A DNA stretch of 64,000 bases, from positions 7,890,655 through 7,954,654 of the forward strand of contig NC_056544.1 in NCBI RefSeq assembly GCF_910596095.1. The letters run 5' to 3'. The notes below the pieces were generated by a model. The model made no database searches. It was not told the DNA's origin and saw nothing but the letters and a program-made list of their open reading frames with translations. A program made the position numbers and the translations under genes. Each line of letters opens with the position of its first letter. The stretch's first letter is position 1. Below, piece by piece: positions 52,301-63,849 of this stretch. This DNA is from Thunnus maccoyii. Its lineage: Eukaryota > Chordata > Actinopteri > Scombriformes > Scombridae.

Positions 52301-53934
52301 TATATTACATAGTTGGGCAAAAAGATGTGTTTTAATTTACACTGATAAACCAGATAACAGACCAATACAATTTATAGCACATCACATACACATACATATT
52401 TCAATCTGGTTTGTAGGGTATTTCTAAATACTTCTTTAAATTAAAGTTAAATCACTCCTCAGGGGCACCACCTTTTTTTAGTGATCGGAGGAAACAGGAT
52501 TTATTAATCAGTCTCAAATTAATCATAAGTTTTTTTCAAAACAGTGACCTCCGTCTGCTGTGCTCAAAGGAAACCACAGCAAGGACTTGAACCTATCTTA
52601 ATGTTATAGCAATGGGGAATGCTTCAGCTTGTCTAATGAAATTATTTATCATTTTATTTTATCCGACGTCAACTTTGATCACAAAGCCATGTTATGCTTT
52701 ACTGTGCTGAAGAGATGTCGTCTCGGCAGGTCCGGCGTTGTGTTGGTCACTGTAGTCAGCTGCGGTTGTGCAGGCTTGGACAGCTAGTGCAGCTCGGCTT
52801 GGGCCGTGCTGTGGATGAGTCTTGATGGATGCAGCGACTCAATCTTTCAGACTGCACTGTAAAAAGTCTTTGCTGACGGCTGAGCTCCCAGGGGATGTTG
52901 GATAACGAGTCGCTGAGCCAGTGGGCCGATAACAGGTCATTTAACAGTCAGTTGGTTGTCTTGCTATGGCAACAGATGGTCAGAAGTCCTTGGCTGATGT
53001 GTCTCTGTCTTCTTCAAACTACAAAAGTAAAGTACTACACGTTAAAATGCAAGATTTCTTGTTGAAAATTATAAAAGAAAAAATAAGCCTAACCCTTTTC
53101 AATTAAGGATTAAAATGCGCGCATACTTTAGGTCAAAGAACAAAATTTATAATAGACATCTAAAGAAAACTTGAGGTAAAATAAAGAAATAGTTCAACAA
53201 CTCGTTGCATCTCCCAGCCTAAAGGCACGGGAGATGCCTTTCGGCTTTTTATCAGTTTCTGAGGTATTAGGTGTGTTGAAAAGTTCTAATGAATATTAAT
53301 TTTCTTTATTCTCCAAGGAAAAACGTGGTGCCCTGACAAGTTGAATTAAAGAATAATAGTAGAGATTAACTCCTACAGGTTTAATGATTGTTTGTGAAGA
53401 ATGCAAATAATGGAGATAATTAATAATCTGGTAATAATTTAAATAATCATTGTATTGACATGTTAGCATCAGAGCTCTTGAAAGTTTTCACCATAAGAAG
53501 TTAAGAGACAAAACTGGAAATGGAACAGGATAGTAAATGTGTGGGCAGCATGAGGTCAATACTAAAGTGAACCTCTCTGTTTTCAGATTCAGCGCCTTGA
53601 CTTGATCCTGTTTGCACGAGACAATCAGGCTCAGAATAAAGAGGAACTGGAGGATAAACTTGTTGTAAGACACAAAAAACACTTTTTAAAATGCTCTCTT
53701 TTCAAACATGCTTTTTTAAAAGCATTTTAATTCTGTATATATGTTTTATTTACTTTTTAGGCTGCTCTGGAGGACAACAGAAAAGCAAAGAAAACTGAGG
53801 ACTTACTTAGGAGGAAGGTGAAGAAGCTGGAGAAAACCCTCTCTGAGCGTGACGAGGAGATAAAGACTCTGCGTTTCTCCTGCAAAGAAAAGATGAAGAT
53901 ACAGCAGAAAATGATTGCTCTGTGGACAAAATGA
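46382..53934 (+). CDS. CXorf38 homologue (DUF4559-type uncharacterised protein)
   Basis: Six exons, all phase 0, give 292 aa (human CXorf38 is about 319): 46382-46591, 49215-49352, 49486-49611, 50508-50660, 53587-53664 and 53761-53934. Matches to CXorf38 include FDCEVCTTWRDEIRTHH, VMWTNSKPHLW and KWQVAKVYM in exons 2 and 3. Further matches are DIAALLCLMNQCKHF and VRNSIMHSPNYQLK in exons 3 and 4. The last two exons code for a charged coiled coil (DKLVAALEDNRKAKK, LRRKVKKLEKTLSERDEEI). No function is known for the family. The VRNSIMHS segment recalls HEPN-like RxxxxH motifs. The start was taken at 46382 because the next upstream ATG lacks conservation. AATAAA at 54045-54050 follows. Intron 1 and intron 4 are repeat-rich. 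Confidence 0.85.
46975..47700. repeat. teleost dispersed repeat (GGGCGAAGACCC family) in intron 1
   Basis: Begins GGGCCTGAGCCCTGGAGG and GGCGAAGACCCTATTGTAT. It then has AAATTTGGCAAACACATC, a phrase typical of this abundant fish repeat. It carries no protein. The 74-residue frame inside it is chance. Confidence 0.7.
47880..49200. other. AT-rich intron 1 remainder
   Basis: Contains a short inverted motif GTGCTCCTAAAT ... ATTAGGAGC near 47928-47955, which may be the end of a worn MITE. No exon is seen. Confidence 0.45.
50176..50490 (-). repeat. MITE of the GGCTGCAACTAACCATTAT family in intron 3
   Basis: Read on the minus strand it starts AAGGCTGCAACTAACCATTA and continues TTGATTAATCAATAAG. 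The other end contains ATCGATTAATTG-like boxes. It is a very common teleost hAT-type MITE. It ends only about 17 bp before the acceptor of exon 4. Confidence 0.8.
50665..53580. other. intron 4 of the CXorf38-like gene
   Basis: Largely AT-rich. A GC-richer patch at about 52700-52990 holds a minus-strand open frame of about 55 codons (AHWLSDSLSNIPWELSRQQR, then RLFTVQSERLSRC). Its origin is unrecognised. No other exon is seen. Confidence 0.45.
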
Positions 53935-54043
53935 TAGAGGCTATGAATACTGTTAGATACACAAGTTCCACATTTGGATTTAAAATTCTTTTTACAACTT
54001 TGGCTTATTTTCATTCTTATTCTGTGTGTAAAAAGCCACCGTG

Positions 54044-54340
54044 CAATAAACGACAGACAAAGCTAGCAACTAGCTGGTGACTGTAGTGGAGCGTTTAGCA
54101 GCTAAAGAGACAAATAGTTTAGTCAAGAGTTGGTGAAAACCTAAAAGGAGGTAAAAGGAGAGTAAATATTGAACTCTCATCATCAGGTAGACAGACAAAT
54201 GAATGCTAATGTTTCTCTGTGGCTGCTGGATGTGTAAAATTGCAGCTGTTCGCTAAGACGTCACCAAATTAAGTTAAAGGGTGATAATATATCAATGTTG
54301 TGTTTACAGTTTGTTTCTGCTGCCTCAGAGTGGACAACAA
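54044..54340. repeat. dispersed teleost repeat, copy 2
   Basis: Matches 2440-2930 in the same order and orientation (GACAAAGCTAGCAACTAGCT, GGTGATAATATATC, TTTACAGTTTG). Confidence 0.75.
54045..54050 (+). terminator. poly(A) signal of the CXorf38-like gene
   Basis: AATAAA about 110 bp after the stop codon. It sits at the edge of a dispersed repeat, so the repeat may have supplied it. Confidence 0.6.
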
Positions 54341-54738
54341 TCTGTTAATGTATGTTTCTAAACCAAGGGCCCCTTTTATAACTGTTGCAGTTGCATTCAT
54401 TAACAGCTGCTGCAGCCATCAGCCTCTTTGTTTTTAATACTGCTGCCATTCTCTTTATAAATGAGACTCCAGCAGAGACGTCTACTCTCATTTTCTCTGC
54501 ATTGCTGACAACATTTATACTACATTAACACATATGGATTGAACTCAGTATTCAGTTCAATTTCCTGTGTAAACACATTCTTATTGAAAAAGCAGAAATT
54601 TAAGGATCAGCATTAAGTTTTATGAAAAGTGTTGAATGAATGAAAGCATGAATGAATCAAACTCACAATCATTATACATGTTGTTTCCAGTCACTCACAA
54701 TCTGACTATTTAACGTGTGTTTTACATTTTAACTGCAG

Positions 54739-54816
54739 GCTGTCAAGCAGAAGGTCATTGATGATATTGGGATGAAGGTGGTGAAGATTAGAGAGAAGTT
54801 TCAGCAAGAAATCTTG
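54739..54816 (+). other. exon-like cassette A (78 bp, phase 0)
   Basis: An acceptor (AACTGCAG) and a donor (GTAAGAC) frame an open segment encoding AVKQKVIDDIGMKVVKIREK then FQQEIL, a charged helix. It is the same length and phase as exon 5 of the CXorf38-like gene but lies downstream of that gene's stop and poly(A) signal. Its flanks recur around cassettes B and C. It may be an alternative terminal exon or part of a duplicated, partly lost paralogue. Confidence 0.5.
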
Positions 54817-54959
54817 GTAAGACATTAACTTATAGGTTCACATCTTTTCAAGTCTGTTTTAAAACAGTTATCACATTCTCGTAAGTACTTTGAAAGTGAT
54901 GGTTGCTGTAATTATTTCTTGTGATCATTCTGGCTGTTAAGTGATCCCTCCTACTGTAA

Positions 54960-55200
54960 AAGACGGGGGACTAAATCCACAGTCCTCATTCTGATCAAAA
55001 ATGAATTCCAAGTTCAAGTTCAAGTCCAAGTTCAACCACCACTAATATGAGACTTTAGCAGTCAGGGTTTAGGAAAAACCAAAGCATAGACACTGAACAT
55101 AGACAACTCAATCCTAAGAACAAACAATTATAAAATGTTTTTAAAATGTTCTCCACATAAAATCACAACAGACTCATGTCATAAACGACAACGGTTGTTT
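54960..55200. repeat. repeat segment between cassettes
   Basis: GACTAAATCCACAGTCCTCA resembles the arms of the hairpin MITE at 5375-5985. The CATAGACAACTCAATCCTAA block recurs near 55660. A TTCAAGTTCAAG microrepeat lies at about 55010. Confidence 0.6.
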
Positions 55201-55280
55201 GACGCTATTTTAAGATGCAAATATCAAGGTACCATCACTCACAATCAGACTATTTAACGTGTGTTTTACATTCCAAGCAG

Positions 55281-55349
55281 GAGGCCATTATAGTTATCTG
55301 CACGAAGATGGAGATATTTCTGCTAGAGAGGGCTCTTTCCAAAAATGAG
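55281..55349 (+). other. exon-like cassette B (69 bp, phase 0)
   Basis: Acceptor CCAAGCAG and donor GTAAGACATATTAA frame EAIIVICTKMEIFLLERALS then KNE. The upstream ACTCACAATCAGACTATTTA and the downstream TTCACATCTTTTGAAGTCTG repeat the flanks of cassette A. This shows a local duplication of about 540 bp. Confidence 0.5.
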
Positions 55350-55785
55350 GTAAGACATATTAAATTATGTTCACATCTTTTGAAGTCTGTTTTAAAACAA
55401 TACTCACATGCCCGTAAGTACTTTGAAGGTGTTGGTTGCTGTAATTATTTCTTCTGATCATTCTGGCCGTTGTTTTGGTTTACAACACTTGAATATATTT
55501 TAAAATACAACATATCAGACTTTGTCAAGGATAGAACGAAAAAGTCCTGGACTTATATCCATCGTTGTACCCGATGTTTTCAGAGTCCATAAATCACTTA
55601 ACAAGATGGGACAGGAGTTCATTGTCTGACATGAAGAAAAACCGAAGCATAAGACCAAACATAGACAACTCAGTCCTAAGAACAATCAATAAAGTGTTTT
55701 TAAGATGTACTCCAGATAAAATTGCAACAATAAATGCAACAACTAAGATATTTCAATCATTATCATTTCTGAGTAGTAATTGTTA

Positions 55786-56417
55786 TGACCCTTGGTCATT
55801 ATTGTGTTTTTTGCTCCTGTTGGCCATCTGTATTTCTATTTTTACAATAACTGCTCTCTCTCTTCCTTACCCCTCTAATGTGTGCGTGTCTGATTACATA
55901 CAGGCCGTGCTCCCTGATTGGCCTGGGTGCTGGGACAGCTGATTGGCCAGAACGGATGATTTAAACACCAGCTGATGCCGGCTCCCGCCCTCTCTCTCTC
56001 TCCCATGTCCAACAATGGAGGCCCATCCTACTAGTCGTAGTGTGTGTTACAGTGTTAGTCATGTATAGAAGTAGTAAAGTGCTGCATTTTTAATGTCAGC
56101 CAGGTCTGCTAGGCAGGCTCTTCTCCATTAGATGATAGTTCTCATACATTGCAAATATACACAAACTTAGGTAGCAGTTTAATTCGTCAGAGTGAGAAGC
56201 CCCTTTTTTTGTGTGAACCTTTTTCTCCTGTTTTTCTTGAGTGGGAGTTAGGTTACGCCTTGTCTTTTGGAAGTTAGGGTGGGGGTTTAGTTCAGTTCTG
56301 TTTGTTGTTTTGGGCATTACTCAACTCCGAAGTTCTGCAAAATAAACTGTTACAGAGAACTTTGATGGTTGTCGGGCTGATCACTCTTGGGCCTGGGAAG
56401 AGCAGGGGATCTTAACA
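55786..56417 (+). mobile_element. solo LTR, Ty3/gypsy-like appearance
   Basis: A 632-bp segment starts TGACCCTTGG and ends GATCTTAACA. It is flanked by identical 5-bp TGTTA at 55781-55785 and 56418-56422, a clear target duplication. An AATAAA lies near 56340. No internal region is present. Perfect target copies suggest a moderately young insertion. The family assignment rests only on the TG...CA ends, length and 5-bp duplication. Confidence 0.8.
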
Positions 56418-56422
56418 TGTTA

Positions 56423-56935
56423 TGTCCAGGTTTGGACAAAACTTGTTAATGAGACTGCCATGATGACTCTGATACTTTTTGAGTTCATGTCAAGTCATGC
56501 TTGAGATCACCTAAAGCCAACCATCAGAAAGTAATAAAGGGGGGAAAAAAAACATGTCTTTGTGCCTTATACATAAACAAATACAGCTATATCTCTAAGA
56601 TTGTCATAGTTTTATGAATTTAAACTGATTAAGCTGTGAAACCCACAGATAGTTCCAGGAAGTTCTTGGTGGTAGCAATCATGGAAAAAGAGTAGACTCA
56701 AAGTAGATGCTATTCCCATCATCTTTGTGCATCGCCCTGTGGTCAAAAAGAGGAGGGCCCTTGCACCACGATGCACCCCTGGACCTGTAAATATTGAGCC
56801 CATAGCTGCTGATCACAGCTATAGTGTTAAAGGTGATACAAGTATGAACTCTTAATAATTATAGTAATATTTCATATTTTTAAGTGATATAATATTATTT
56901 TGGATATTTAAAAATTAAGTGTCATGTCTTCAACT
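56423..56935. other. non-coding stretch before the P element
   Basis: No supported exon. A THAP exon expected 5' of the P-type transposase was not found here. Confidence 0.45.
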
Positions 56936-56939
56936 TATA

Positions 56940-59600
56940 TCAGTTTCAAAGATTGAGGAACAAAGGGATGAGGAACCTAAGAGAAGGGAAAGTGAGAGAG
57001 AAGAAAGAGAAGACATGGCTAGTGAGGAGAGTTGGGGTGAGCTGACACCACTCAGTGAGCCAGCAGCCAAGAAAAAAACACCAAAAAAGCAAAGGTGGCA
57101 CTAAGAAAAATAAAGAAGGAAAATGCAGCTCTCAAGAAGACAATGAAAATTAGGGACAAAAACTTAAAGAAAACTTTTTCAAAAGACCAAATTAAGGCAG
57201 ATTAACCACAAAAGGGATGGAATGGAGCAATGACACCATTAAGAAGGCGTTAAAAATTCGCTTTGCTGCTGGTCCAACAGGTTTACAAGACCCTGCAGGA
57301 ATTGCAGATTCCCCTACCAGAAATAAGGACCCTGCAAAGAAGGATGCAGTGTGTTAAATTTGAGCCTGGTGTGTTGACAGAGGTATTGGATTTTCTAAAA
57401 CTGAAGGTAGAAAGACTGACAGAGCTTGAAAGGGAGTGTGTGTTGACATCAGATGAAATGGCAATAACGCCTAGTGTGGAGCTGCACATGCTTACAGGCA
57501 AACTGTATCGTGATGTTAATTTACCACACATGAGTAGCAACACACGCTTGTGTGCTCATGTTGGCTGGAAACACAACACGGTGGAAGCAAGTGGTGGCAT
57601 ATCATTACAACTGCAATTCTACAAATGGCTCTAGCATGTTACATTAAATACATCATTTGAGCTTTACATGGTCACTATGTCTAATAGCAAAATCTTGTAA
57701 TATAGAATATATTTTGTATTGATATTGATATTTTGTCAGTAATATTACCCTTATTTAATAGTTGTAAGGTGTACATATTTGTGTTATTTTCATATTTTTA
57801 TGCTGTTATCATATATCTTCTTATATTTCATATTTAATATTAGGCTACACAGTATCCAAGGTAACAATGCAGCTATAAAGCCCATCACCAGGGGAACAAG
57901 TCAGACCGGGCTTGTATCCCCCAGATGAGTGTGTGACTGCTAAATGGAAACCTGTAAATATTAATGTATAGCTGATCTGAGAGAGACTTTATTACTATAT
58001 ATGTAATATAACTATATTGACAATCAGAGTGATTATTTATGTGTACTGAATCATCTCTATCAATAGTGTCTTTTATGTAATTTGTAATATAATAAGTCTT
58101 TGATCCTGGTCAAGGTTAGACTGTTGGACCTGTAATTTGTTATTTGATAGTTTTTAAGTTTCGTCACAGGCATCATTCATTAGTATAGTAAGTTTCCTTT
58201 GATTATGATTTTATTTATATTAAATAGTTTTACTGAGACTGGGCTTGTATCCCCAGATCCCAAAGTGCTTGTAAGCAATAAAAAGTCATCATGGAATCGA
58301 CATCGGAGCTGTCTGTGTGTCTTCATTGGAGTCAACGTTACTAATTGTCAGCTGTTAGTCCATCACCATCATCACAACACAACGCAGAGACTGTAGGCTG
58401 TCATTATTATCAGCAATATGAAGGAGATTTAATGAGGGCCTTATAAACTGTGAAGTTAATATAATCTCTCGTTACACATGGGTAGTCCTAACCAGGCCAT
58501 GTGGAAATCCTTTGGGGTCGACCACAATAAAACCTCTGCCCCGCATCCGGTAACACCAGACAGGCAGCTCTATTTCATGCCTGATGTCCCACATGTAGTA
58601 AAAAATCTAAAAAGTGCCCTTGTCCATGGACAGGTGTTCATAATTCCTGAGGATATTGTAAACAAAGAGAACCTCCTCTCTAAAGAGGTTTCAGTGGTCC
58701 CTATTAAGGACTTACTGAACTTTCAAGAAGGGATGTCATTAAAGCAGCTCCCCAACTATCAGCTACAGCCATTGAGCCAAGTCACTTTGATAAGATGAAG
58801 GTTGGTCCTGCTCTAAATGTATTCAGCAAGGCAACAAGTGCTGGGCTGAAATACATGGTACAGGAAGAAAACCGCCCATCGTCCTATCTGACCACAGCGT
58901 GGCTCTTGGAGCAAATTGATCATTGGTTTGATCTCATGTCATCCCGCCATCCAATTACGGCACTGAGCAGGCTCAAGATGGAGGAATACCAAAAGGCCAT
59001 CATCTTCCTCCAGGACATCATCCATCGGTTCCGTGGGATGAAGATTGGTCAAAAGGGAGGTTGGAAGCCTGTTCAAACAGGGGTGATAATGGCAACAACA
59101 TCAATTTTGGCCATACAGGAGGACACAAGTTTGTGTTAACATCAAAGTTCACACGACTGCCTTGAAAATACCTTCAGCTGTGTGAGGTCTAAAAATCCTG
59201 TCCAAACTCCAGTGGAATTCCGTCATGCACTGAAAATTGTATCTGTGGGGCAGGTCCTCACCACCATCAGGTCTGGGAGCTACAAGGAAGACGACAGTAG
59301 CTTTTTGGCAGACTTCCTGGACACAGTGGAGTAAAATATTACTCCGTCAGTCTGAGTGGAACAGCTGATAGTGGTGAACAGAGCAGCACCTGACCTCACA
59401 AAAACTGAGAAATGTATTCTCTTCCATCTTGCAGGCTACATTGTCCACAAAGTCATCAGGTTTGCCAACATCTGTGAAAAATGCAAAATTGCAACTGAGT
59501 ACAATGATCATAGTCCTGCTGGAGAAAACAACAAGTTAGAGCCCTTAAAAGAGTTCAAGGCAAGTGATCTTTGTCGTCCCTCCCAAGAAGCCTAGGATAT
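56940..59600 (+). pseudogene. P-element/THAP9-like transposase, decayed
   Basis: A charged coiled-coil part (NAALKKTMKIRDKNLKK) comes first. WSNDTIKKALKIRFAAGPTG and VLTEVLDFLKLKVERLTELE follow, then CVLTSDEMAITPSVE. These match the start of the P-type catalytic region. LAGNTTRWKQVVAYHY follows in another frame. Then come the insertion-domain segments QLYFMPDVPHVVKNLKSAL and MVQEENRPSSYLTTAWLLEQ. The last parts are DCLENTFSCVRSKNPVQT and ILFHLAGYIVHKVIRF. Order and spacing match THAP9/P transposases, which use GTP to cut DNA. Frame changes, stops and about 800 bp of unrelated sequence at 57640-58470 break it. No N-terminal THAP domain is seen nearby. Terminal inverted repeats were not found. 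Confidence 0.88.
57640..58470. other. insert or intron inside the P element
   Basis: AT-rich, no transposase similarity. CTTGTATCCCC-CAGAT occurs at about 57910 and a near copy at about 58245, so a short direct repeat brackets about 330 bp. It may be a later small insertion. Confidence 0.4.
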
Positions 59601-61678
59601 CACCCAATTGAACTATTTAGGACCAAGACTGGTTCCCTCCTCATGGAGGTCCCCAACGCACGTGGGTATCTCGGAGAAAGAAGCTCAGGCACTCTCGAGT
59701 AGGCTTCCGTCATGCTGTAGAGTACAAGAAAAAAATCATTAAAAGATTCATACGGCTGAGATTGAGAACTGAGGCAAAAAAAAAAAAATGAGATGACGCA
59801 CACAAAACACACTTAAAAGATGGCCATCTTGGAAGCAAGAGCCAATCCAAAAAGTTGAAAAGAAGTAACAGTACCCAAGCTTCAAAATCCGGCAACCCCC
59901 AAACAGCTCCAAAGATGCTATCGTGCAATGGAAACATTTGGACTAACCATTGTACCTACAAGTGCTCCAGCACCCAGCCCACATCACTGCTCCTCAACAG
60001 CCAACATCACTTCAGTATGATTCCTTAAAAAGATTACTTATAAAATATAACACATATTCAGTATGATTATTTATATAATCAATATAAAATGTTTAGTATG
60101 ATTCCTTTTATAAAATGGCAGTACAATACACACTTAGTATGACTCTTTATTGCTGGCTTATTTGAAACATACCTTGTGTTTTCAACCTCAGCACGCTCCA
60201 CTCAGCACTCCTGACGTGCAGCATCACTGGCATGCAGCATGATCCTGGTTACCAACGAACCTGTACCTGGATCACCTGTTTTAAATGATTGAATGTTCTC
60301 TCTAAGTTCTAAAGGAAGTATGAATTGTTTTTTTATGTCCCACATTAAATAGGTAATATGTTTTGAAATCCTCACCTGTTTTGACAAAGTCAGCAAAGCC
60401 ATTTGAACCTAACTTGACATGGGGCCTTTTTTGTAACCTGTTCCTGTTTAGCAAATTACTAAAGAGAAAAAGTCCACAATGCTCTGCACAGGAGCGTATT
60501 GCTGCCAGCATGACTAAAAAAGTTTAAAAATGTTATAATGAGAAACTTTTCTCGTTTTAACATGGTCCTTTTCATGTTATTACAAGATCCTTTACACTTT
60601 ATAACATGGTAGCTTCATGTTAATCTGAGATATTTTCTTGTTATTATTGGATTCTAAATTATTCCGTTGTAACCTTTCTAGTAATAACAACATACCACTT
60701 TATCATGTTATAACACAAACCTCTGTCTTTATTTCACAACATGAATGCATCTTGTTCAAACTTTTCTCGTTATAACATGATAAGTTGATAAGCTGTTCTA
60801 ACAAGAAACTCCCATCTGTCATTAAAACAAGACAAAGATCCAATCTGTGCCTATAAAGACGAGATTGTAGCCTACATCAGCTCCACCACCCAGCTGACCA
60901 TCTTGCCTGCCAATAACCGTGTATGTAGATGTGGGTTTGGGTTACTCTAATCAGTTTTTCTCAAATGACTTGAACACATTTCATGAAACACTGTTGCAGT
61001 AAAACATTCAGTGCATTTACCTCCCCAGTTCATACTGAGCAGCACAACACTTCAGTTGTCCAACAAATGACCGTCACTGACTCAAAACATTTAACTGAAT
61101 TTAACTAAATGTCATAAGTAGGTTCCTTTGTCAACTAGTGCATCACTGCCAACAAAGTGACATTTCTCTTTCACATTGCTTAAGTCAAGACAAATATCAA
61201 AGGACTTCTGAGAGGTTGAATTTCTCATTAAGACTTACACACAGTGACCCAACTGTATAGTTCAATAATGTTTGAAATGACAAATGATGAGCAATGACGA
61301 GTTGCACCTGTGAACTAAATTTGTGGATAAACAGGTTACTAATTAAACTTAACATAAGATTCTCCTGTTATCAGTTCAATTTGTGACAAAAACAGATCAC
61401 TGAAATTTCCTAAACATGAATATTTGAAAGGTTACGACAGTTGGCTGAAATATTTTGCTTGTGACAATTTAAACTGTGAGCATTATAAGAAGAAAAAAAA
61501 GCTCAGTCTAAACACACACACCAAAAAAGTAGCAACAGTGTAAAAGATTGTATGAGGGATAAGCGACTGTAACACTTTAACCATGATGTAAGGTAAACAA
61601 GAATAGGCATAATCATTTTAACCTCAGGCATCTTCTCTAAACCTGCTCAATGTAAACAAGTCACAATAAACTCAGATC
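59600..61678. other. non-coding, AT-rich stretch
   Basis: No supported gene. Between about 60535 and 60850 the phrases TTCTCGTTATAACATGATAA and TTCATGTTA recur in both orientations, probably from a worn palindromic element. The rest shows nothing recognisable. Confidence 0.5.
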
Positions 61679-61686
61679 ATTTAGGC

Positions 61687-61948
61687 CAGTAGTTCTCAAA
61701 CTTTTTTCACATCAAGAACTCCTAAACTGATGCAAATTAAATCACAGACCCCCATCTGATAAGATTTTTGCTTTTAGATGTTTTATTACAGAAAGTGTAT
61801 GAATGACCAAAATAGTCAAACATTCAGTCATTGAGTTACTTATGGATAGAGCTATAGTGAAAATAAATGATTCTCCTTTTTTGCTGTGGACCCCCTGGAA
61901 CCCCTCAAGGACCCCTGGGGGTCCCGGACCACACTTTGAGAACCACTG
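61687..61948. mobile_element. hAT-type MITE, 262 bp
   Basis: Ends CAGTAGTTCTCAAAC and TTTGAGAACCACTG form a terminal inverted repeat. Identical 8-bp ATTTAGGC copies flank it at 61679-61686 and 61949-61956, the target size for hAT. It contains no gene. The identical flanks suggest a fairly recent insertion. Confidence 0.95.
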
Positions 61949-62650
61949 ATTTAGGCTACAAAATGAACACCACACAACGATAACAACTGGAAATATAAAA
62001 CTGGCCACCCAGAATATTTATTATTCTTGTCAATAGATATAAAAATAACCTTTGTCTCTCTCAGGCCCGGTGCCAGGATGAAGTGACTGAGGGAGCTGTT
62101 AAAAATTGCAAGGTGGCAATTTTTTTCATGAGATAACATGAATTGATTTAACCATGCAATAGCCTCAGGAGGGCTAAATAACAACATAAGGCTACTGTTT
62201 AAAAATCAAAGAACACATTTCTTAATCAGAGCAATCCCAAAAATCATTCAAAATCAGCAGGAGGAAGAGTGGCTTTCAGCTCTCTATGTAGTACCACTTA
62301 TTTCAGGCTTATCACATCAGGAAGATCTCAGATGAGCAAAAACGAGGAACTTTGGTTGGAATGTATAAAATACAATCCAGTTTTATTTAGGTTTTACAGG
62401 TTATAAAAAGTAAAATACAAAGATTAAATGTAAAAGTTATAAAAAGGAAAAATATAATTTTAGAGCTAAAAGGAGTCAAAGAGGGATTTGTCCAAAAAAG
62501 CCAAAAAAAACCCAAAAGGCAAAAAGCCCCGAGACCTCTTTGGCCCCTACTTTTATATCATTCATTACATCATTGTTAAAAGGTAAAAGATGCAGAGGTG
62601 TCAGTCAGATGCAGAAATCACAGCTCGCTTCGCAGGCCACATGCTTCCTG

Positions 62651-62838
62651 CTGTTCATACCTGTAGCAGGGGTGTTAAGTTTGCATTAGAGTTCAGCTGC
62701 AGTTCAGGTCAAATTGACAATTTTTCCATCCATGTATTAGTTAGTTAACAATTTTTAATTGAATCATTACAGAAAATTATTTGAGAGGTAGGTTTGGGTG
62801 GGGTGTATCTCGGCATAACAGGTGAACACCTTTAACAT
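62651..62838. repeat. direct repeat, left copy
   Basis: CATACCTGTAGCAGGGGTGT starts a block of about 188 bp that recurs at 63318-63504 with about 90 percent identity by eye. About 480 bp lie between. Copies in the same orientation could be terminal repeats of a small element or a local duplication. Confidence 0.8.
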
Positions 62839-63317
62839 CCTCTCTTGGCTGAGGTACACTCTGAGCCCTGCAGGAGGATGTTTGTGGTCATTGATGGTGC
62901 TGGTCAGGGTAAAAGACTACACACATCTGTAACAAAGGTCTTTGAAACCACGCAGGGATAAACCTCATCCTGTCTACTGCCTGGCCATTTTTACTAGTAG
63001 CCCCTTAACAGCTACCACTGGTGTGACTGTGGTCAGGGATCAGGTATTTGTAATCACCTTACAGACTGAGACTCCATCCATACTACCAAGAGTTACATGA
63101 TCAATTATCCAATTTGTGCCCACAGCTGGATTTGTGCAACTGACATCGCCCTGCCTGTAAAACATCATAAAAGTAAAACAACCAGGTCAGCATTAATCCA
63201 TCTCGGAAAGGTGAGGGTGGGTTTCCTGGTCGTCGAAGGAGTTGGTGTGGTGAGGGAGTAATTCAGAGATGAAGGAGTCCCAGATCTTGAGTCTGGAGAC
63301 TCTAACCACAACTGGGC

Positions 63318-63504
63318 TGTTCATACCTGTAGCAGGGGTGTTAAGTTTGTATAAGAGTGCAGCTGTAGTTCAAGTCAAACTGAAAATTCTTCCATCCATG
63401 TATTAGTTAGTTGTTAATCTTTAACTGAATCATTACAGAAAATTAATTGAGAGGTAGGTTTGAGTGGGGTGTGTCTTGGGCATAACAGGTGGACACCTTT
63501 AACA
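63318..63504. repeat. direct repeat, right copy
   Basis: Second copy of the block at 62651-62838, with the same start and the same final GCATAACAGGT and GACACCTTTAACA phrases. Confidence 0.8.
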
Positions 63505-63766
63505 GAGTCATGCTGACAGACATCAGTTAAATTAAACATGTTTTTTAGGATATTAACTGTTTTTTTGGTTAAGTTCATAGTCAACACCAGAGCCAGTGTA
63601 ACAAATGTAATTCTTTATAGATTCAAGTCTAAGATGGGTGAGACTCCTGTATTCTGGGGCTGTGGAGTTGAATAAGTTGCCTTCTTTAATTAACGATGAG
63701 TCAAATCCTTCTAGCTTTGAGTCAAAAGCAAAACAACGGCTACTAGCCAGAGATAATATGTCTTAC

Positions 63767-63845
63767 CTAATTTTGGCTGAGCCTTCCCCACCAGAAACTT
63801 CCCCATCTTCATCCAGAAAGATTCACTGGCCTCCTGCTCAACAGC
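63767..63845 (-). other. exon-like cassette C, inverted
   Basis: On the minus strand an acceptor CTGCAG and a donor GTAAGACATATTA frame AVEQEASESFWMKMGKFLVG then KAQPKL. The first residues match cassette A and EQEA matches B. The intron sequence before it (63850-64000) is the reverse complement of 54585-54738. It may belong to a second copy of the CXorf38-like gene running leftward from beyond the right edge. Confidence 0.5.
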
Positions 63846-63849
63846 CTGC

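Noticed and set aside
55565-55942. 125-residue plus-strand frame
   Set aside because: Bridges unique sequence and the solo LTR; the start lies in a duplicated non-coding block.
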